64,000 bases of DNA from Acinetobacter lwoffii (GTDB taxonomy: Bacteria; Pseudomonadota; Gammaproteobacteria; Pseudomonadales; Moraxellaceae): NCBI RefSeq assembly GCF_024129735.1, contig NZ_JAMXXK010000012.1, positions 1 through 64,000 of the forward strand. The letters are read 5' to 3'. The notes under the pieces were generated by a model that ran no database searches, was not told the DNA's origin, and worked only from the letters and a program-made list of their open reading frames with translations. Both the position numbers and the translations under genes were made by a program. Below are positions 35,527-44,921 of this stretch, piece by piece. How positions within the stretch are numbered: position 1 is the stretch's first letter; every line of letters begins with the position of its first letter.

Positions 35527-37566
35527 TTAAGCGTTTTTAGAGGGGTTCGTCCAACCTTGATGACGCAGCAATGCATCTATTTTTGGCTCGCGTCCGCGGA
35601 AATTGATAAATGCGTCAAGTGCTGTGTCTTTTCCGCCAACTGCGAGGATATTTTCCCGAAACTGCTTTCCGGTAGTGGTATTAAAAATACCTTCATCTTC
35701 AAAGCGGTCGAAAGCATCACTGGCCAAAACTTCGGCCCATTTATAGGAATAATATCCTGCTGCATAACCACCGGCAAAAATATGACTGAAGCTGTGCTGG
35801 AAACGGTTATAGTCGGTGGTCGGTAGAACCGCATATTTTTCACGGATCTCATTCAGAGTAGCCTGAACCTGTGCTGCATTTAAAGCGGGATTGGCTCGGT
35901 GGATACTCAGGTCAAATAGAGCAAATTCCAGCTGGCGCAGGGTTTGCATGCCAGACTGGAAGAAACGTGCATCGAGCAAGGCCTTGAGCAGTTCAGCCGG
36001 TAGGGATTCTTGAGTTTCGATGTGCTCGCTGAGCAGATCCAGACTTTCCTGATCCCATGCCCAGAATTCCATAAACTGGCTTGGCAGCTCAACGGCATCC
36101 CACGCCACGCCATGGGTACCTGCCACGGCAATATTGTCCACTTCTGTCAGCATATGATGCAGGCCATGGCCGAATTCATGGAACAAGGTGATGACTTCAT
36201 CATGGGTCAAGAGCGCAGGGCGATTGCCGACGGGTGGGGTAAAGTTACCGACCATATAGCAAATCGGTTTTTGCAGGCCATCACTGGTCTGCATACGGGA
36301 ACGGAAACCACTCATCCAGGCACCGCCACGTTTGCCTTGGCGTGCATACAGGTCAAAATAGAAGCCGCCAATCACCTGACCCTGATCTTCCAGTTCAAAA
36401 TAACGTGCATCCGAATGCCATACCGGAGCTTCACGTTCAATGACTTGAATGCCATACAGACGGTTCACAATACTGAACAGGCCTTGCAGGATTTTCGGTG
36501 CAGGGAAGTAAGGTTTAAGCGCTTCCTGTGACAGGTTAAATTGCTGCATTTTCAGCTTTTCAGAATAATAGCCACTGTCCCACGGTTGCAGATCACGGAT
36601 GCCATCTTCAGCAGCAATCGCTTTCAGTTCTGCAATTTCTTTCTCTGCTGGCGCGCGGGCATGCTCTGCCAGATCACGCAAGAATTCGTCTACGGCCTCT
36701 ACACTTGGTGCCATTTTGCTGGCTAAGGACAATTCCGCATAATTATTAAAGCCAAGCAGTTTTGCCATTTCCAGACGCAAACTGAGAATTTCTTCGATCA
36801 GTGCAGTATTGTCAAACTCGCTCTGTTCAGCCTGATCTGACGCACGCGTGGTATAAGCTTTATAGAGTTCTTCACGCAGAGGGCGATTTTCTGAATGGGT
36901 CATGATCGCCAGATAAGACGGGAAATCCAGCGTAGCCACCGGTTGATCCAGCTCACGTTGCTGACCATATTGTTTTAACAGCTCAATATTATTTGAAGAT
37001 AGACCCGCTAACTCATCTTCATTCAGCGGTCTGAAATAGGCCTGAGTCGCATCTAGCACATGGTTGGAGAAGTCGGAAGATAATTGGGACAGACGTGCCG
37101 AAATTTCCGCATAACGTTTTTTCGCTTCACCCTCTAACGCCACCCCAGATAATTTAAAGTCACGTAAGGCCAGTTTAATGGCGCTTTGCTGCGCTGCCGG
37201 CAGTTCACTATAAATCGACGCATCATAAATATGCTGATAGGTCTGATACAAGGCCGTATGTTGACCCAGTTGCGTATAGTATTCGCTAAGTCCCGGTAAG
37301 AGTGCTTGATAGACATCACGGGTTTCGGCATTGTTCATCACGGCATTTAAATGCGACAGGATGCCCCAAGACTCACTCATATTATTTTCAAGCGTGTCGA
37401 CATGTTCCAGTGTGGTTAGCTGCTCCTGTACTGTAGTAGGCGTTTCGGTGAGGTCATTCAGGAACTTTTGCCCTTCAGCGATACAGCTTTCAATTTTTTG
37501 TTTTAGCTCAGCCAGCGTAATCTGATCAAATTGTGGAACAGGCAAAGTTGCCTTTTCTAAAGTCAT
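35527..37566 (-). CDS. prlC: Oligopeptidase A (M3 family metallopeptidase)
   Basis: PrlC (OpdA) is a cytosolic zinc peptidase that degrades short peptides, including cleaved signal peptides. The 679-aa length is normal. The zinc motif HEFGH is visible in TLFHEFGHGLHHMLTE near residue 465, with the downstream GVAWDAVELPSQFMEFWAW block carrying the third ligand Glu. The C-terminal SHIFAGGYAAGYYSYKWAEV and INFRGREPKIDALLRHQG are typical of M3A enzymes. It appears to head a prlC-yheV-coiled-coil transcript. Confidence 0.95.
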   Translation of the reverse strand: MTLEKATLPVPQFDQITLAELKQKIESCIAEGQKFLNDLTETPTTVQEQLTTLEHVDTLENNMSESWGILSHLNAVMNNAETRDVYQALLPGLSEYYTQLGQHTALYQTYQHIYDASIYSELPAAQQSAIKLALRDFKLSGVALEGEAKKRYAEISARLSQLSSDFSNHVLDATQAYFRPLNEDELAGLSSNNIELLKQYGQQRELDQPVATLDFPSYLAIMTHSENRPLREELYKAYTTRASDQAEQSEFDNTALIEEILSLRLEMAKLLGFNNYAELSLASKMAPSVEAVDEFLRDLAEHARAPAEKEIAELKAIAAEDGIRDLQPWDSGYYSEKLKMQQFNLSQEALKPYFPAPKILQGLFSIVNRLYGIQVIEREAPVWHSDARYFELEDQGQVIGGFYFDLYARQGKRGGAWMSGFRSRMQTSDGLQKPICYMVGNFTPPVGNRPALLTHDEVITLFHEFGHGLHHMLTEVDNIAVAGTHGVAWDAVELPSQFMEFWAWDQESLDLLSEHIETQESLPAELLKALLDARFFQSGMQTLRQLEFALFDLSIHRANPALNAAQVQATLNEIREKYAVLPTTDYNRFQHSFSHIFAGGYAAGYYSYKWAEVLASDAFDRFEDEGIFNTTTGKQFRENILAVGGKDTALDAFINFRGREPKIDALLRHQGWTNPSKNA

Positions 37567-37984
37567 GTCGGTCTGCCAAATTAATTTTCAGTGTTAGTTC
37601 TAGAAGTAAGGCTTCTTGATCGAGAAATCAAGCTTGACCGGTGATTTATTCTGAAGCAGGAGGTATCGAGATTTATTCAATCTCGTTCACAATGATGTCC
37701 AAGCTACTTTTGCTAATGTTGAGTTATAGTTCAACTGATTGGTGTTGCTCGCTGAAACTTCGAAACAGATAGTTTAAGAATAGGCAGAATTCCATAGTCT
37801 GTTTCAAAGAAATAGGAAATATGTCTTTGCAGATCTTTGAATTTCACTGATTGAGTATGGATCAAGAGGTTATACGGTTTTCCTCAGTTTTAGATAAAAA
37901 GAGGGCAGGTACGTGATCTAAGATGATGATTCGATGCGGTGAACATTTTTATTCTAATCGTATTTATTTTGGATAAGGTATAAA
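37567..37984. other. 418-bp intergenic region between prlC and rnr
   Basis: No gene or open frame of note was found. It holds two small stem-loops: CTTGAT with ATCAAG (37615-37632), and CGAGATT with AATCTCG around TATTC (37667-37685). Both lie upstream of prlC. No confident promoter could be chosen. Confidence 0.5.
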
Positions 37985-38010
37985 AAAAAGAGCGCCGTAG
38001 CACTCTTTTT
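37985..38010 (-). terminator. Intrinsic terminator after rnr
   Basis: AAAAAGAG (37985-37992) pairs with CTCTTTTT (38003-38010). There are two further inner G-C pairs after one mismatch and a CGTA loop. On the minus strand the stem runs into a long T tract. Confidence 0.8.
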
Positions 38011-38023
38011 AAACCGTCAAAAA

Positions 38024-40471
38024 TTATTCAGTCTTGGCTTTTGCATTCGACTTTTTCTTTTTGACCTTGGCCTTTTTCTTTACTTTATCTTTAACCTTTG
38101 CTTCAGACTTTCCTGCAGATGGTTTAGCAGACTTTTTACTGTAAGAGCTGGGTTTTCCTTTTCCTTTTTTGCGTCGTATGGGTTGTTCTCCATCGGCGCT
38201 CAAGTTGGATTTAGATTCACGTTCATTATTGCCAAACACTTCTTCTGTCGCTGCTGGACGTGATACTGGTTTTTTCTCACTCACGCGCGGTGCACGGGCA
38301 CGAACTGCACGGCCGGCATGACTGAGTTGTTGCACCAGTTCAAAATCGATCTTACGTTCTTCCAGATTGACACCGGCAACCTTGATTTTGACTTCATCAC
38401 CCAGACCAAAGACCTGACCACGGTTCTGGCCGATCAGATTCTGGCTGCTTTGATCAAAGACAAAGAAGTCATCACCTAGCTGGCTGACATGCACCATACC
38501 ATCGACATACAGATCTTTTAACGTGACAAACAGGCCAAATTCTGCCGTTGCACTAATAATGCCGACAAATTCTTCGCCCAGATGCTGCTGCATATAATGA
38601 CATTTCAACCAGGTCGTCACCGAGCGCGACGCTTCATCTGCACGACGTTCTGTGGCAGAGAAATGGTCACCAGCTTCATCTAAAGCACCGCCTGAAAGCG
38701 GAGATGGCTTGTTATTTAAATGTGCTTTGATTGCACGATGCAATAACAAATCCGGATAACGGCGAATTGGTGAAGTGAAATGTGTATAGGCTTCATAAGC
38801 CAGACCATAATGGCCTGCATTACTCGCACCATAGTAAGCCTGCATCATGGAGCGTAATAACACGGCATGAATACTTGGTGCATCAATCCGTTCTTTGGTC
38901 GCTTCAATCACCGCCTGATAATCTTTCTGAGTCGGCTGTTCCGGGAAATTCAAACCCAGCAGCTTGACGAAGTCACGGACTTTCTGGATACGTGAGAACT
39001 CTGGTGGCTCATGCACACGGTACAACATTGGCATTTCATTTTTCAATGCATATTCTGCGGCTGCCACGTTGGCCAGCAACATACATTCTTCAATCAGCTT
39101 ATGCGCATCATTACGGCTACGCGGCAAAATTTCTTTAATTCCGCCCAGTTCGTCGAAGGTCATGTAAGTTTCGACGGTTTCAAATTCCATGGCATGGCGT
39201 TCAGCACGTAAACTTTTAAGAACTTGATAAAGCTGGAACAGGGTGTTGATCGACTTGCGAACTTCACGGTCTTCGGTAATGGCTTGACTGTCACCTTCCA
39301 GATACTGTGCGACCTGATCATAGGTCAAACGTGCCTTGGAATGCATAACAGATGGATAGAACTCAAAACCGGTAACACGGCCAGCACGTGACAGTTTTAA
39401 ATCACAGACCATACATAGGCGGTCAACATTCGGATTTAACGAACACAGGCCATTCGACAATGCTTCAGGCAGCATCGGTAAAACAAAGTGCGGGAAGTAG
39501 ACTGACGTCCCGCGTTCCTGCGCTTCATCATCCAGCGGTTTGCCTGGACGCACATAATGGCTGACATCGGCAATGGCTACGACTACACGATAACCACCGC
39601 CGGGACGTTTTTCGGCATAAACGGCATCATCAAAGTCACGTGCATCTTCACCGTCAATAGTAACTAAGGCTAAATCACGCAGATCCACACGACCTTCATG
39701 GTCTTTGGCCGTTGGTTCTTTAAAGCTCTCGGCTTCTTTAACAACTTCTTCCGGGAATTCATAAGGCAAACCATATTCTAAAATGGTTTGTGGAATGATG
39801 ATTTCAGTATCGGCCTTGTCTGCCATGGACTGCACAATATGCCCAGTCGCGAATTCTTCACGGGTCGGATAGGTATCAATCGCCACACGAATCGAGTCAC
39901 CCAGATTGACCTGGGCATGTTCGATCAGTTCTTTTTCAAGGGTGATTGGCTGATGTGCATTCGGGTTGGCTGGCTGGATAAAGTATTCACCATCATACTC
40001 TGACACTTTACCAATGATCTGTTTGACACGATGCTGCACAACTTCAGTAATATAGCCCCAGGCCTTACCTTTACGGTCTACCGAAGTCTGACGCACTTTA
40101 ACGCGGTCACCATTAAAGACCAGACGCAGTTCACGCTCAGCCAATAATAGGTCATCCTGGCCGGAAATGTTGGCAGTTCCCATCCCTCGGGAATTGATAT
40201 AAACCGTCGCTTCGGATTCAGGTTGCTCGACGGCAATCTGAAACTTGTAGCCGTCTTTCATCAGTTGCCCGTCACGCACCATCGCAATTAAACGATGGCT
40301 CAGGGCATCAATACTTTTTTGATCTGCAATTTCAAAATGTTCGACCAGGTCTGCATGGGACTGGGCATTGTTCTTTTCGATGGTTTCTAAAATGAGCGTG
40401 CGGCTAGGGATAGGGTTGTCATAACGTTCGGCTTCAGCTTTTGCTTCAGGATCGACCCAGTTTTTCATCAT
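38024..40471 (-). CDS. rnr: Ribonuclease R
   Basis: RNase R is a processive 3'-5' exoribonuclease that degrades structured RNA and takes part in trans-translation and RNA quality control. The 815-aa protein has an N-terminal winged-helix region, cold-shock domains, and the RNB catalytic block LVTIDGEDARDFDDAVYAEK-like near residues 272-290 with the metal-binding Asp cluster. An S1 domain follows (about 640-720, EFVGIISATAEFGLFVTL) and then a Lys/Ser-rich basic tail. Domains and length match the family. It ends 14 bases before its terminator. A 263-bp gap separates it from the divergent tRNA cluster. Confidence 0.96.
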   Translation of the reverse strand: MMKNWVDPEAKAEAERYDNPIPSRTLILETIEKNNAQSHADLVEHFEIADQKSIDALSHRLIAMVRDGQLMKDGYKFQIAVEQPESEATVYINSRGMGTANISGQDDLLLAERELRLVFNGDRVKVRQTSVDRKGKAWGYITEVVQHRVKQIIGKVSEYDGEYFIQPANPNAHQPITLEKELIEHAQVNLGDSIRVAIDTYPTREEFATGHIVQSMADKADTEIIIPQTILEYGLPYEFPEEVVKEAESFKEPTAKDHEGRVDLRDLALVTIDGEDARDFDDAVYAEKRPGGGYRVVVAIADVSHYVRPGKPLDDEAQERGTSVYFPHFVLPMLPEALSNGLCSLNPNVDRLCMVCDLKLSRAGRVTGFEFYPSVMHSKARLTYDQVAQYLEGDSQAITEDREVRKSINTLFQLYQVLKSLRAERHAMEFETVETYMTFDELGGIKEILPRSRNDAHKLIEECMLLANVAAAEYALKNEMPMLYRVHEPPEFSRIQKVRDFVKLLGLNFPEQPTQKDYQAVIEATKERIDAPSIHAVLLRSMMQAYYGASNAGHYGLAYEAYTHFTSPIRRYPDLLLHRAIKAHLNNKPSPLSGGALDEAGDHFSATERRADEASRSVTTWLKCHYMQQHLGEEFVGIISATAEFGLFVTLKDLYVDGMVHVSQLGDDFFVFDQSSQNLIGQNRGQVFGLGDEVKIKVAGVNLEERKIDFELVQQLSHAGRAVRARAPRVSEKKPVSRPAATEEVFGNNERESKSNLSADGEQPIRRKKGKGKPSSYSKKSAKPSAGKSEAKVKDKVKKKAKVKKKKSNAKAKTE

Positions 40472-40692
40472 GTCTTTAAATTTATCTTAGGAGATAGGTT
40501 TAGCATAAAACATGTGTGCGCAGACTGCACGTAAATGATTGCAATAATCCATTTAAGTTTTCAATTTTCTGTTAATTTTCGATAACTGGAAATTTATGCA
40601 GTTTTTTTGCCATCAAAATGCGCGAAAAATCGAGGAATTGCTTAAAAAGTATTTAAACGAGCAAAAATATGCACTTTTTTTTGATGCTGCGC

Positions 40693-40721
40693 TTGCAGTG
40701 CCATGCCGAAATTTGTATTAT
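40693..40721 (+). promoter_or_regulatory. Promoter of the tRNA-Ser/tRNA-Arg cluster
   Basis: TTGCAG (40693-40698) and TATTAT (40716-40721) are separated by 17 bases, 13 bases before the tRNA-Ser gene, with a GC-rich stretch after the -10 as is usual for stable-RNA promoters. Confidence 0.6.
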
Positions 40722-40734
40722 GGCCGCACGTTAC

Positions 40735-40824
40735 GGTGAGATGGGTGAGTGGCTGAAACCACGTCCCTGCTAAGGACGCATACGGGTAACTGTATCGAGG
40801 GTTCGAATCCCTCTCTCACCGCCA
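40735..40824 (+). tRNA. tRNA-Ser (GCT)
   Basis: A 90-nt class II tRNA with a long variable arm. The acceptor stem GGTGAGA pairs with TCTCACC, the anticodon loop contains GCT (CCCTGCTAAGG), the T loop is GGTTCGAATCC, and CCA is encoded. It decodes AGC/AGU. Confidence 0.95.
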
Positions 40825-40840
40825 CGCTTACTTATGTCGC

Positions 40841-40917
40841 GCGCTCATAGCTCAGCTGGATAGAGCACTTGGCTACGAACTAAGGGGTCGGGAGTTCGAA
40901 TCTCTCTGAGCGCACCA
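40841..40917 (+). tRNA. tRNA-Arg (ACG), copy 1
   Basis: A 77-nt tRNA: acceptor GCGCTCA with TGAGCGC, anticodon loop CTACGAA (anticodon ACG, presumably converted to ICG by TadA), T loop AGTTCGAATCT, encoded CCA. It lies 16 bases after tRNA-Ser and is probably co-transcribed. Confidence 0.95.
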
Positions 40918-40966
40918 AGTAAGTTAAGCAGAAAAAACGTATTGCCAACCGAGGCAGACAAGTTAC

Positions 40967-41043
40967 GCGCTCATAGCTCAGCTGGATAGAGCACTTGGCT
41001 ACGAACTAAGGGGTCGGGAGTTCGAATCTCTCTGAGCGCACCA
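40967..41043 (+). tRNA. tRNA-Arg (ACG), copy 2
   Basis: Its 77 bases are identical to copy 1. It starts 49 bases after copy 1 and ends the first cluster, with a terminator 12 bases later. Confidence 0.95.
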
Positions 41044-41055
41044 ACTTGAACAATT

Positions 41056-41079
41056 AACCGCACATGTTGCGGTTTTTTT
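41056..41079 (+). terminator. Terminator of the tRNA cluster
   Basis: AACCGCA (41056-41062) pairs with TGCGGTT (41068-41074) and is followed by T residues. The same stem sequence recurs after tRNA-Arg copy 3. Confidence 0.85.
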
Positions 41080-41161
41080 GTGCCTAAAATTTACAGAAAC
41101 ACCAGACAACACATGCTAAAAATAAGTCTCAGGCGAGTGAATAAAAATAAAGGCAGTCGTG

Positions 41162-41767
41162 ATGAGAAAAATCATTGTCCAGGAATTTTTGACCCTCGAT
41201 GGCGTGATGCAGGGGCCCGGCGGCCCAGAAGAAGATATATCTGGTGGCTTTCAATATGGTGGCTGGGTGGCGCCGTATTTTAATGCGGAACCTGATCCGG
41301 CATTTGATGTCATTATGCAAAAATGGATGCAGCCCTCCGATATTCTTTTAGGGAAACATACTTTTCAGATTTTTGAATCTTACTGGCCCACACATACTGA
41401 AGACTGGCCGGGAATCAATGACGTCAATAAATATATTCTTTCTACTAGTCTGGAGCATTCCGACTGGCAAAATACCCTTTTTCTGAAAAGCATTGATGAG
41501 ATAATCAATCTTAAAGCATCGGGAGAGGGGGATATTCGCGTGTATGGTAGTGCTGCAGTGGTACAGACACTTTTCAAATATGAGCTTGTGGACGAACTTC
41601 GTCTGCTGACTTTTCCAATTATACTCGGTGTTGGCAAACGCCTGTTTAGCCATGAATCAATACCCGCCGCTTTTCAATTGATAGATCATCTGGCCAGCTC
41701 AAATGGTATTGTGTTTACGCATTATCAAAGGGCAGGAGAAGTAAAGACTGGAACAATAGGCGAGTGA
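41162..41767 (+). CDS. RibD C-terminal / dihydrofolate reductase-fold protein
   Basis: This 201-aa protein has the RibD-C/DHFR-like reductase fold. The N-terminus is RKIIVQEFLTLDGVMQGPGG, PSDILLGKHTFQIF matches the nucleotide site, and GDIRVYGSAAVVQTLFKYEL with VDELRLLTFPIILGVGKRLF is the usual C-terminal signature. Such proteins are predicted NAD(P)H-dependent reductases of unknown substrate, not true folate reductases. ATG at 41162 is favoured by AAGG upstream. A GTG at 41159 adds one residue. The gene lies between two identical tRNA-Arg copies, which suggests possible acquisition. Confidence 0.82.
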   Translation: MRKIIVQEFLTLDGVMQGPGGPEEDISGGFQYGGWVAPYFNAEPDPAFDVIMQKWMQPSDILLGKHTFQIFESYWPTHTEDWPGINDVNKYILSTSLEHSDWQNTLFLKSIDEIINLKASGEGDIRVYGSAAVVQTLFKYELVDELRLLTFPIILGVGKRLFSHESIPAAFQLIDHLASSNGIVFTHYQRAGEVKTGTIGE

Positions 41768-42008
41768 TAAAGTGTACAAGGATGATGGTCGTTTTATATT
41801 TGAATTCTATTCTGGCTGAATACCTGGTTAAGAATACTTAAGGCTGACCCATTGCGTAGTGATGGAATTTTTGGAAAATACAAGCCTCTTGATTGAATTA
41901 ATTAAGTGTTTTTAGCTCTAAATCCGCAGAAATTTTCAGCAGAAAACTATAAATTTTGATACATCGTTTAATTACTGTACATTCAGTTGTGATTTTATTA
42001 AAAAACAC

Positions 42009-42036
42009 TTAACAAGACTGAAAAAGCTCGTATAAT
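42009..42036 (+). promoter_or_regulatory. Promoter of the third tRNA-Arg gene
   Basis: TTAACA (42009-42014) and a perfect TATAAT (42031-42036) are separated by 16 bases, 18 bases before the tRNA. Confidence 0.7.
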
Positions 42037-42054
42037 GCACCCCATCAAGACGTC

Positions 42055-42131
42055 GCGCTCATAGCTCAGCTGGATAGAGCACTTGGCTACGAACTAAGGG
42101 GTCGGGAGTTCGAATCTCTCTGAGCGCACCA
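42055..42131 (+). tRNA. tRNA-Arg (ACG), copy 3
   Basis: It is identical over all 77 bases to copies 1 and 2, and it has its own promoter and terminator. Confidence 0.95.
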
Positions 42132-42153
42132 ATCTTGATAAGAATTCTGAAAA

Positions 42154-42178
42154 AACCGCACGTTGATGCGGTTTTTTT
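42154..42178 (+). terminator. Terminator of the third tRNA-Arg gene
   Basis: AACCGCA (42154-42160) pairs with TGCGGTT (42167-42173), followed by T residues. The stem matches the one after copy 2. Confidence 0.85.
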
Positions 42179-42236
42179 ACGTCTGTGATTTTTAACTATT
42201 TTTCATATAAAAAACCAATAACTCTCTGCTTCCTGC

Positions 42237-43535
42237 TCATCTTAATTTTTGCTGCACTTTCAGTGCATAAACGGTATTACCACCCACTGCTGGTAAAATA
42301 TCATGATAGGGCATGCTACGCATGGCTCTTAATAAGAACGGCGCCTGATCGTGAATTTTCATACTGCTGGTGATTTGAAATAAGGTACCTTGTGACTGCG
42401 GCAATAAGCGCATACCACCTTTCACAAACTTCAAGTCACCGCCATTGGCATTGAACTGGTTTTGCAGGGAATCAGGTTGGTAAAAATGCATCTTAAAATT
42501 AAACGGGATCTGAATCACGCCCAAACCCACCGACACCTTATAGTTGGCATCTATATTCTGAGTATTGACCGGATTCAGTTCGACTTTCTTGATCTGCCGA
42601 GGAAAAAGCTGCTGCGTCGCTTCAGCCGCTAACCACGGTCGCAATTTTTCGACCGGATGCGCAAAATATTGATAGGTGCTGCTAAATCTTAAATTTTCTG
42701 AGGCTTTTCCTTCTTTGACCTGATAGCTCGGTAAAATGAAACTGACCGGTTGCCCTGATTTTTGGCTGATCTGGGCAATTTTTTGTAGCTGTTGAGGGTT
42801 GAATCTCATCTGCGGAATTGGAGTTGCTAGTGCCGCTGTATGATCGGTTTCAAAGCGCTGTTGTAGTGCTTCCAGTAGAAATGCATTGGTACTCGGCGGA
42901 ATGCCGAGTTTGGCTTCAGGCAGCGCATTCAGGATTTTACTGAATAAAAAGCCTTTGGGCTGATTCAGGTCGCCCCATTGGGTGACAGTCACCAGCGTTT
43001 TATGCGGACCCAGTGCAAACCATTCCAGTTTTCCCGCACCATAGGGAATTGGCGCATCAATAATTAAGGTGCTGATGCTGTTTTCACCCAGATGATGCTG
43101 CATCACTACGGTTTCTTTAAAGTTCAAGACTGGAATCGGGGTCGGGATATGAACCTGATATTTAACCTGCTGAATCGAACCCTGCTGCTCCAGCACTTTG
43201 GCCGACTTTAAGGTCGGAAACAGGCCGACATAATTCGGATAATGGCGCAGCAATTTTTCGACCTGAGCTTCAGCTACCGGTAATACCACAGCCGCACTAT
43301 AAAACTGTGTCTTGCTGGCTGCATTACTGTTTAAGGTGGGAAGCTGGGTTTTACTGGTTGGATGTGCATAAATCAGAATCCGCTCGCCGGTTAACTCTGC
43401 CAGTTGCTGGGCATTGCCCTGATAAGCACTCAGACTGCTCGGCAGTTCGGCATTCCAAGGAATAATCTTGGCCAGTGCTGGAGCAGAAGCTGCCAAACAA
43501 ACACCGATGAGCATGCATTGCTTTAATCCTTTCAT
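42237..43535 (-). CDS. Exported protein with two SRPBCC/START-like halves
   Basis: The 432-aa product begins with a clear signal peptide (MKGLKQCMLIGVCLAASAPA then LAK), so it is exported to the periplasm. Two regions look like ligand-binding START/polyketide-cyclase folds: one at about 75-210 (AAVVLPVAEAQVEKLLRHYP, then FKETVVMQHHLGE) and one at about 285-425 (STYQYFAHPVEKLRPWL, then IQIPFNFKMHFYQPDS). This reading is from pattern and not from a known family. AGGATGTTGA precedes the ATG. It is a single gene, convergent with the third tRNA-Arg. The function is unknown. Confidence 0.65.
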   Translation of the reverse strand: MKGLKQCMLIGVCLAASAPALAKIIPWNAELPSSLSAYQGNAQQLAELTGERILIYAHPTSKTQLPTLNSNAASKTQFYSAAVVLPVAEAQVEKLLRHYPNYVGLFPTLKSAKVLEQQGSIQQVKYQVHIPTPIPVLNFKETVVMQHHLGENSISTLIIDAPIPYGAGKLEWFALGPHKTLVTVTQWGDLNQPKGFLFSKILNALPEAKLGIPPSTNAFLLEALQQRFETDHTAALATPIPQMRFNPQQLQKIAQISQKSGQPVSFILPSYQVKEGKASENLRFSSTYQYFAHPVEKLRPWLAAEATQQLFPRQIKKVELNPVNTQNIDANYKVSVGLGVIQIPFNFKMHFYQPDSLQNQFNANGGDLKFVKGGMRLLPQSQGTLFQITSSMKIHDQAPFLLRAMRSMPYHDILPAVGGNTVYALKVQQKLR

Positions 43536-43692
43536 TCAACATCCTGTTGTGTATTTTTTTTTTAATTGCTATTTATTTAAAACCAAATGCACATATTTCC
43601 AAAGCAAAGTTATGTAATTGATGCGACAGGCCATAAGCGCTGTGGATATTTTGGTATAGTATTGGGCAAGATTTTATTTTTGATGTGATGCT

Positions 43693-44190
43693 ATGACTGA
43701 GTCAGCACCGACTTTATCGACCCGTTATTTTCTGACTTTAGAAGAATCTCAGGATGGTTTTGCCTTGGCGACGTTTGGCAAGAAGCAGATTTCACGTTTT
43801 CTGACCCCTTTGGTCAGTATCGGGATCATCATCTGGGGTTTCTCGATGGGCTTTGATGGCGTTGGACGTTATTACGTGGCTTTGGGTGCATTCTTCCTGA
43901 TCCTGCAAGGCATCATGCGTTACTGGTTCCTGCCGATGATGTTTAAACGCCAGTTTGTTAAATATCAGTTTGGTAAAAGCGAACAGGGTATTGATTTGTA
44001 TCAGGACTATGCGGAAATTTTTACCAATGATCGTAGCAAGCTGGTGCCATATAGCGAAGTGCAGAATTTTGCTGTTGGTAAACTGACTTATATGCTGGAA
44101 TTGAAAAACCGTACCGTGGTTATTGTGCCGAAGCGTGCATTTAAGGACGCCACTGAACAGAGTATGTTCGAGCATACATTTAAAAAATAA
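43693..44190 (+). CDS. YcxB-like membrane protein
   Basis: The 165-aa product has an N-terminal soluble stretch (STRYFLTLEESQDGFALATF), two adjacent membrane helices at about 37-77, and a C-terminal domain with IDLYQDYAEIFTNDRSKLVP and NRTVVIVPKRAF. This layout fits YcxB-like proteins, which are small membrane proteins of unknown role with a PH-like domain. It lies 37 bp before the fumarylacetoacetase-family gene, so the two are probably co-transcribed. Confidence 0.7.
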   Translation: MTESAPTLSTRYFLTLEESQDGFALATFGKKQISRFLTPLVSIGIIIWGFSMGFDGVGRYYVALGAFFLILQGIMRYWFLPMMFKRQFVKYQFGKSEQGIDLYQDYAEIFTNDRSKLVPYSEVQNFAVGKLTYMLELKNRTVVIVPKRAFKDATEQSMFEHTFKK

Positions 44191-44227
44191 TTCAGATATC
44201 TATAAAAGGAAAAGGGAAGTTTTGATC

Positions 44228-44869
44228 ATGAGCACACGTCCATCCAAAATCGTTTGTGTGGGTCGCAGTTATGCCGATCATGCCAAAGAACTCGGCAATG
44301 CGATCCCTGATCGTCCGGTATTGTTTATCAAGCCACCGAGTGCCTTAAGTTCGCTCGAAGCAGGCATTGAATGGAATCCGGAATGGGGCAATTGTCATTA
44401 TGAATGTGAACTCAGCTTGCGTATTGACCGGACTTTAAGCAAAGAAAGCGATCCTCTGAAAGCACTTAAAGCTGTGGGTGCGGTGACTTTAGGTCTGGAC
44501 TTAACTTTGCGTGATTTACAGGATGATCTCAAGAAAAAAGGCCAGTCTTGGGAACGTGCCAAAGCCTTTGATGGTTCTTGTTTGTTGTCGGACTGGGTGC
44601 CTGTCGCCGATGTAGTCACGGACTGGAAAGATGTGCATTACACACTCGAAGTCAATGATGAGCTGCGTCAAAAAGGCGATACTGCATTATTGATATTTGA
44701 TATTGCGACGTTGCTGGCTGACATCAGTCAGGTCTTTACTTTGGAAGAAGGCGATGTGGTGATGACCGGTACCCCGGCAGGCGTTGCGGCATTGCATTCA
44801 GGCGATCAACTGAAAATGACGCTGAAGGGGCAGGTTCAGGATTATGTCTGGATGACTTTTGTGAAATAA
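44228..44869 (+). CDS. Fumarylacetoacetate hydrolase family protein
   Basis: This 213-aa enzyme belongs to the FAH family, whose small members act as acylpyruvate hydrolases or oxaloacetate decarboxylases. Visible features are CVGRSYADHAKELGN, FIKPPSAL, the metal-binding E-x-E in CHYECELSLRI, LTLRDLQDDLKKKGQSWERAKAFD-type substrate region, and MTGTPAGVAALHSGD. GGAAAAGGGAAG lies upstream of the ATG. The open frame extends far upstream, but that part overlaps the YcxB-like gene. The exact substrate is not determinable. A terminator follows directly. Confidence 0.85.
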   Translation: MSTRPSKIVCVGRSYADHAKELGNAIPDRPVLFIKPPSALSSLEAGIEWNPEWGNCHYECELSLRIDRTLSKESDPLKALKAVGAVTLGLDLTLRDLQDDLKKKGQSWERAKAFDGSCLLSDWVPVADVVTDWKDVHYTLEVNDELRQKGDTALLIFDIATLLADISQVFTLEEGDVVMTGTPAGVAALHSGDQLKMTLKGQVQDYVWMTFVK

Positions 44870-44884
44870 CCAAGATTTTAAATT

Positions 44885-44910
44885 AAAGGAGCCAATGGGC
44901 TCCTTTTTCA
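44885..44910. terminator. Bidirectional terminator after the FAH-family gene
   Basis: AAAGGAGCC (44885-44893) and GGCTCCTTT (44898-44906) form a 9-bp stem with an AATG loop between two convergent genes. Confidence 0.85.
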
Positions 44911-44921
44911 TATGCATCATT

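Noticed and set aside
40735-42131. Integrated mobile element at the tRNA cluster
   Set aside because: No integrase or other mobility gene is present, and each flanking tRNA-Arg has its own terminator, with a promoter on copy 3. Only a recombination hotspot can be proposed.
42185-42373. Plus-strand frame of 62 codons with a hydrophobic stretch
   Set aside because: Most of it overlaps the end of the well-supported exported protein on the minus strand, and it has no ribosome-binding site.
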